NCBI RefSeq assembly: GCF_001559075.2
Contig: NZ_CP014015.2
Coordinates: 310,001 to 374,000 of the forward strand
Source: Citrobacter amalonaticus
GTDB lineage: Bacteria > Pseudomonadota > Gammaproteobacteria > Enterobacterales > Enterobacteriaceae
Length of the DNA: 64,000 bases
Direction: 5' to 3'
Shown here: one piece after another, positions 60,080-64,000 of the stretch
How the letters are laid out: every line of letters starts with the position of its first letter
How positions within the stretch are numbered: the first letter of the stretch is position 1
The notes under the pieces: generated by a model
The model's database searches: none
The model's input: the letters and a program-made list of their open reading frames with translations, nothing else
Told to the model about the DNA's origin: nothing
Translations under genes and position numbers: made by a program

Positions 60080-61337
60080 CGATTCTCCCCGCGTCCATCA
60101 CTTCCATGACATGTGCAACCGTGTGAAATGAACCACACACCAGTACGGTATCTTCTGGTCTCGCGTCTGCCAGAGCGGCATGCCATGCCAGCGCGACACT
60201 GTCATAGACACTGCCTTTACCGAGATGTTCCAGCAGTTGTTCTGCCGTTGCGCCCCGGGGGCCTTCCAGCGGAGCACAATACCAGTCGTCGACCACGCTT
60301 TTCAACCAGGCCAACGTTCCCGCAATATCCTTATCATGTAGCATACCGATAACGGCAAGAACGCGCCCCTTTTTCGGCAACATTTTCAGTCGTCCGGTGA
60401 GATATTCCGCTGCATGGGGATTATGCGCGACATCAAGGATGACGCGCGGCGACTCGCTCACAATCTGGAAACGTCCCGGAAGAATCGCCCGGGCAATCCC
60501 GTCGCGGATCGCCTGTTCACTGACGTTCAGGCCGCTGGCGCGCAGTGCCGCCAGCGCGGTCGCCGCATTGGGTTGCGGAACCTGCGGCAGCGGTAAATCC
60601 ACCAGAGTGCCGTGGCGGTCGCTAAAGGACCAGCCCGTCTCCGTTACCGTAAACTGCCAGTCTTCGCCACGACGCTGTAACCGCACGCCTTTCTCCAGCG
60701 CGACATCGGCGATGGTATAGGGCATTTCGGGTTCGCCGACAATCGCCGGTTTTCCCGCACGGAAAATACCGGCCTTTTCACGACCAATGCTTTCACGATC
60801 CGGCCCCAGCCAGTCGGTATGATCCAACGCGATGCTGGTGACTATGCCAACATCGGCATCGACAATATTCGTCGCGTCGAGTCGTCCGCCCAGCCCAACT
60901 TCCAGGATCACTACATCCAGTTGCGCCTGCTTAAACAGCCACAATGCGGACAACGTGCCGTATTCAAAATAGGTCAGCGAGATATCCCCACGCGCCGCTT
61001 CGATCTCCGCAAAGGATTCGGTGTGAGCCGATTCGGGCAGTTCATTGCCACGCACGCGGACGCGTTCGGTGTAACGCACCAGATGCGGCGAACTGTATAC
61101 CCCGACGTTATACCCCGCCGCCGTCAATACGGACTCCAGCGTCCGGCAGGTCGTGCCTTTACCATTAGTGCCAGCCACGGTGAAGACAAACGGTGCAGGC
61201 TTCAGTACGCCCAGTCGCGCCGCCACCTGGCTTACGCGCTCAAGGCCCAGATCGATCGTTTTCGCGTGGAGGTTTTCCAGATAAGAAAGCCACGAGGCCA
61301 GGGGCGACGTGGCTTTAGGAATACGTTTGTTATTCAT
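60069..61337 (-). CDS. folC: FolC, dihydrofolate/folylpolyglutamate synthase
   Basis: Mur-ligase-fold enzyme that makes dihydrofolate and adds glutamates to folate. 422 residues, as in E. coli. The ATP-binding loop GTNGKGTTCRTLES is near 54-67; YFEYGTLSALWLF, LGGRLDATNI and the late ILDVAHNPHAAEYL are family signatures. It lies 69 bases after accD across a terminator hairpin and overlaps dedD. Confidence 0.97.
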   Translation of the reverse strand: MNNKRIPKATSPLASWLSYLENLHAKTIDLGLERVSQVAARLGVLKPAPFVFTVAGTNGKGTTCRTLESVLTAAGYNVGVYSSPHLVRYTERVRVRGNELPESAHTESFAEIEAARGDISLTYFEYGTLSALWLFKQAQLDVVILEVGLGGRLDATNIVDADVGIVTSIALDHTDWLGPDRESIGREKAGIFRAGKPAIVGEPEMPYTIADVALEKGVRLQRRGEDWQFTVTETGWSFSDRHGTLVDLPLPQVPQPNAATALAALRASGLNVSEQAIRDGIARAILPGRFQIVSESPRVILDVAHNPHAAEYLTGRLKMLPKKGRVLAVIGMLHDKDIAGTLAWLKSVVDDWYCAPLEGPRGATAEQLLEHLGKGSVYDSVALAWHAALADARPEDTVLVCGSFHTVAHVMEVMDAGRIGGE

Positions 61338-61369
61338 GATGCCCGTAAAATCGTTACGTTGAGAAAAGC

Positions 61370-61400
61370 AAAAGGGCAGCGCCTGTGGCCCTGCCCTTTT
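61370..61400 (-). terminator. Terminator between accD and folC
   Basis: AAAAGGGCAG (61370-61379) pairs perfectly with CTGCCCTTTT (61391-61400). It follows the accD stop on the minus strand and would lower readthrough into folC. Confidence 0.88.
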
Positions 61401-61406
61401 CAGTTA

Positions 61407-62321
61407 TCAGGCCTCGGGTTCCTGATCCGGCACCGGCGGCACCACCACGCCTTCACGCGGGGTATCCGGATTTGGCGCCGGCAGATTCATCAGCTTCGCC
61501 AGAATGCTCGCCAGCTTCAGGCGCATCTCCGGACGGCGGACGATCATATCGATAGCGCCTTTTTCGATCAGGAACTCACTGCGCTGGAATCCAGGCGGCA
61601 GTTTCTCACGTACGGTTTGCTCGATAACGCGCGGACCCGCGAAGCCGATCAGCGCTTTCGGTTCAGCAATGTTGAGATCGCCCAGCATCGCGAAGCTTGC
61701 AGAGACGCCGCCCATTGTCGGGTCGGTCAGCACGGAGATGTACGGCAGCCCGCGCTCCTGCATTTTTGCCAGCGCCGCGGAAGTTTTCGCCATCTGCATC
61801 AGCGACATCAGCGCTTCCTGCATACGCGCGCCGCCGGAGGCGGAGAAGCAAATCAGCGGGCAGTTATCTTCCAGCGCCTGTTCAACGGCACGTACAAAAC
61901 GAGCGCCGACGACAGAACCCATCGAGCCGCCCATGAAAGCAAACTCAAATGCCGCTGCAACGACCGGCATGCCGTGAAGCGTACCCTTCATCACGACCAG
62001 CGCATCTTTCTCGCCGGTTTCCTTTTGCGCGGACGCCAGACGGTCTTTGTATTTCTTGGAGTCACGGAACTTCAGTACGTCTTTCGGCTCGAGTTCGCTA
62101 CCCAGCTCCACCAGCGTTCCTTCATCTAACAGGCTATGCAGGCGGTTACGCGCCGACATACGCATGTGATGGTCACACTTCGGACAGACCTCAAGATTAC
62201 GTTCCAGCTCAGCACGGTATAAAACCTGACCGCAGCTATCACACTTAGTCCACACCCCTTCAGGAATGCTTGCCTTGCGGGTGGGAGTAATGTTGCTTTT
62301 AATTCGTTCAATCCAGCTCAT
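61407..62321 (-). CDS. accD: AccD, acetyl-CoA carboxylase carboxyltransferase beta
   Basis: Beta subunit of carboxyltransferase, which with AccA transfers CO2 from biotin to acetyl-CoA to give malonyl-CoA for fatty acid synthesis. 304 residues. The N-terminal zinc ribbon has Cys27, Cys30, Cys46 and Cys49 (CDSCGQ ... CPKCDH). The carboxyltransferase fold follows (FSASGGARMQEALMSLMQMAK near 165). A 153-base gap lies between it and dedA. Confidence 0.98.
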   Translation of the reverse strand: MSWIERIKSNITPTRKASIPEGVWTKCDSCGQVLYRAELERNLEVCPKCDHHMRMSARNRLHSLLDEGTLVELGSELEPKDVLKFRDSKKYKDRLASAQKETGEKDALVVMKGTLHGMPVVAAAFEFAFMGGSMGSVVGARFVRAVEQALEDNCPLICFSASGGARMQEALMSLMQMAKTSAALAKMQERGLPYISVLTDPTMGGVSASFAMLGDLNIAEPKALIGFAGPRVIEQTVREKLPPGFQRSEFLIEKGAIDMIVRRPEMRLKLASILAKLMNLPAPNPDTPREGVVVPPVPDQEPEA

Positions 62322-62474
62322 TTATGACCTTTCTGCCTGAACCTGGTGTGTTCCAGTTTTGCCGTGGGGGCGCATAATGCCATTTTTGCCCCCAACAGAC
62401 CATGAATGTTGCACATTAAAACATAACAGCCCGAAACTTTGGATAAAAAAGTGGTCGAACCGCCGAGTTAGTTT

Positions 62475-63134
62475 CTATTTTGTTACACGTGACGCAGCGC
62501 GTTTATGGCGAATAATTTCCGCCACGCCCGGCAGGATCGATACCACAATAATCCCGACTATCAGCAACTTAAGGTTGTTCTGAATCATCGGAATGGTGCC
62601 GAAGAAGTAACCGGCATAGGTAAAGAGCAGAACCCACAGCAGCGCGCCTATCACGTTATACGCCGCAAAATGACGATACGACATATGTCCCATTCCCGCC
62701 ACAAACGGTGCAAATGTTCTGACGATCGGCACAAAACGGGCGAGAATGATGGTTTTTCCGCCGTGTTTTTCGTAAAACTGGTGCGTTTTGTCCAGATAGC
62801 TGCGGCGGAAAATCTTCGAGTCCGGGTTACTGAATAGCTTCTCGCCGAACAGTCGACCAATAGTGTAGTTCACCGCATCCCCGACAATCGCGGCAATCAG
62901 CATCAACACCACCATCAGGTGCACATTGAGATCGTTGGTGCCCAGCGACGCCAGCGCCCCCGCCACAAACAGCAGGGAGTCCCCTGGCAGGAACGGCGTC
63001 ACCACCAGCCCCGTTTCACAAAACAGAATCAGGAACAGTATTGCGTAAACCCAGACGCCGTACTCTGCGACCAGCTCCGCCAGGTGCACATCAATGTGCA
63101 GGATAAAATCGATGAGAAAGTAAATCAGGTCCAT
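62475..63134 (-). CDS. dedA: DedA, SNARE-associated (VTT) membrane protein
   Basis: 219-residue inner-membrane protein of the DedA family, linked to membrane homeostasis and, in recent work, undecaprenyl-phosphate recycling. About five membrane segments. The conserved motifs are FxPGDSLLF (FLPGDSLLFVAGALASLG), GxxxGD in GDAVNYTIGRLFG and FxPxxRTFAPFVAGMGHM. It lies 28 bases after truA and ends ahead of accD. Confidence 0.96.
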   Translation of the reverse strand: MDLIYFLIDFILHIDVHLAELVAEYGVWVYAILFLILFCETGLVVTPFLPGDSLLFVAGALASLGTNDLNVHLMVVLMLIAAIVGDAVNYTIGRLFGEKLFSNPDSKIFRRSYLDKTHQFYEKHGGKTIILARFVPIVRTFAPFVAGMGHMSYRHFAAYNVIGALLWVLLFTYAGYFFGTIPMIQNNLKLLIVGIIVVSILPGVAEIIRHKRAASRVTK

Positions 63135-63162
63135 AGTTGCCTATACCTTTGTACGACGCAAA

Positions 63163-63975
63163 TTAGTCCGCCAGAAAGAGCGGGCCCATGGGCGGTTTAG
63201 GAAGGTCAAACCGGTCAGGGTAGTCCACCGCAACCAGATACAGTCCTTCGGCCTTCGCCGTTGCCGCTGCGAGCGTTCTGTCCTTTGCCGCTAACAACTC
63301 TGCTATCCAGCTCTCCGGCTGGTTGTGGGCACCTACTTCCATCAGGCTGCCAACAATGTTCCTGACCATATGATGTACAAAGGCATTCGCTTTGATATCG
63401 ACCACCACATACGCCCCATGACGCGATACCGTAATGTGCATCACGTTACGCCACGGCGTGCGCGACTGGCACTGGACGGCGCGAAACGACGTAAAGTCAT
63501 TCTCGCCAATCAGACACTGCGCCGCACGATGCATGCGTTCGGCGTCCAGCGGCTCGTAATAATGCGTCACACCTTTGCCTAACACCGCCGGACGTAACCG
63601 ATGATTGTAGATGATGTAACGATATCGGCGAGCCGTGGCGCTGAATCGCGCGTGAAAATCTTCCGGTACAGCTTTCACCCATCGCACCGCAATGTCACCA
63701 GGCAAATTCGCATTTACACCCAATGTCCATGCCGCATCTTTACGCAGCGCGGTGGTTTCAAAATGCACAACCTGCCCGGTGCCGTGCACACCGGCATCGG
63801 TGCGTCCGGCGCAAAAGACGTTAATCGGTTCATTGGCGACCTGTGAAAGCGCCTTTTCCAGCTTTTCCTGCACACTGCGGACTTCATTCTGACGCTGCCA
63901 GCCATAATATTTGCTGCCGTCATACTCGATGCCCAGCGCAATTTTATACACCGGCGATTGTTGCAGGTCAGACAT
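63163..63975 (-). CDS. truA: TruA, tRNA pseudouridine(38-40) synthase
   Basis: Modifies U38-U40 in the tRNA anticodon arm. 270 residues, catalytic Asp60 in the motif AGRTDAGVHGTGQ (57-69). Start MSDLQQSPVYKIALGIEYDG is typical. Its ATG overlaps the stop of the upstream usg reading frame (TGATG), so the pair is translationally coupled as in E. coli. Confidence 0.98.
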   Translation of the reverse strand: MSDLQQSPVYKIALGIEYDGSKYYGWQRQNEVRSVQEKLEKALSQVANEPINVFCAGRTDAGVHGTGQVVHFETTALRKDAAWTLGVNANLPGDIAVRWVKAVPEDFHARFSATARRYRYIIYNHRLRPAVLGKGVTHYYEPLDAERMHRAAQCLIGENDFTSFRAVQCQSRTPWRNVMHITVSRHGAYVVVDIKANAFVHHMVRNIVGSLMEVGAHNQPESWIAELLAAKDRTLAAATAKAEGLYLVAVDYPDRFDLPKPPMGPLFLAD

Positions 63976-64000
63976 CAGTACAGGTACTCCTGCACCAGTT
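63975..64000 (-). CDS. usg: Usg, semialdehyde-dehydrogenase-like protein, C-terminal tail
   Basis: Only the last seven residues (LVQEYLY) and the stop are in the window. They fit the end of Usg, the aspartate-semialdehyde-dehydrogenase-like protein that precedes truA in E. coli. The call rests on the conserved gene order and the TGATG overlap with truA. Confidence 0.6.

Noticed and set aside
60819..62129. 436-codon plus-strand frame across folC and accD
   Set aside because: It spans two well-supported minus-strand genes and their terminator; composition is that of an antisense shadow.
1..64000. CRISPR array, tRNA, rRNA, prophage or insertion sequence
   Set aside because: No regular spaced repeats, tRNA-like cloverleaf, integrase, transposase or terminal inverted repeats were seen. 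The Rpn protein is a nuclease family and not an active insertion sequence.

Overview
The window is a chromosomal segment of an enteric gammaproteobacterium (Enterobacteriaceae), most like Citrobacter or Salmonella. The backbone follows the menaquinone-to-truA stretch of Escherichia coli (men, ela, nuo, lrhA, alaA, yfb genes, ackA-pta, yfc genes, his transport, purF, folC, accD, truA) with highly similar proteins. It also carries genes that E. coli K-12 lacks at these sites: cheV before nuo, a split transketolase with an ascorbate-type PTS after yfcC, a GNAT gene after yfcH, and a GH127 glycosidase cluster between ubiX and purF. Genus assignment is an inference; no rRNA, tRNA or CRISPR was seen.

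Layout. 1-3318: menH (partial), menD and menF, all on the minus strand (menaquinone/enterobactin-type isochorismate chemistry). 3416-5220: elaB, elaA and rnz. 5284-6288: cheV behind a likely FliA (sigma-28) promoter. 6347-21524: the complete 13-gene nuo operon (NADH:ubiquinone oxidoreductase, complex I) on the minus strand, with a 629-base leader region. 22154-29742: lrhA, alaA, yfbR, yfbS, hxpA, yfbU and yfbV. 30081-35327: ackA-pta (acetate overflow) and the carrier yfcC.

35374-40670: an accessory catabolic unit. Five minus-strand genes (two transketolase halves, PTS IIC, IIB, IIA) stand divergent from a LacI-type regulator, with two identical 12-bp operator-like palindromes between them. 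Its sugar is not known from the sequence. 40675-46168: yfcD, yfcE, yfcF, yfcG, folX, yfcH, a GNAT acetyltransferase and rpnB (yfcI). 46377-50552: the histidine/lysine-arginine-ornithine ABC importer hisJQMP and argT, with sigma-54 promoters and an NtrC-type site. 50841-51410: ubiX.

51452-57050: a second accessory unit. A LacI regulator and a ROK sugar kinase (minus strand) are divergent from a GPH-family symporter and a GH127 beta-L-arabinofuranosidase, which suggests uptake and intracellular cleavage of an arabinofuranoside. 57102-64000: purF, cvpA (with a PurR box), dedD, folC, accD, dedA, truA and the tail of usg.

Small repeats sit in the gaps: REP/BIME units (nuoM-nuoL, yfbR-yfbS, hisQ-hisJ, cvpA-dedD), one ERIC element between ackA and pta, and a composite ERIC-like element between alaA and yfbR. 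Most of the window is conserved housekeeping sequence. The two accessory sugar units are the parts most likely to hold undescribed biology.
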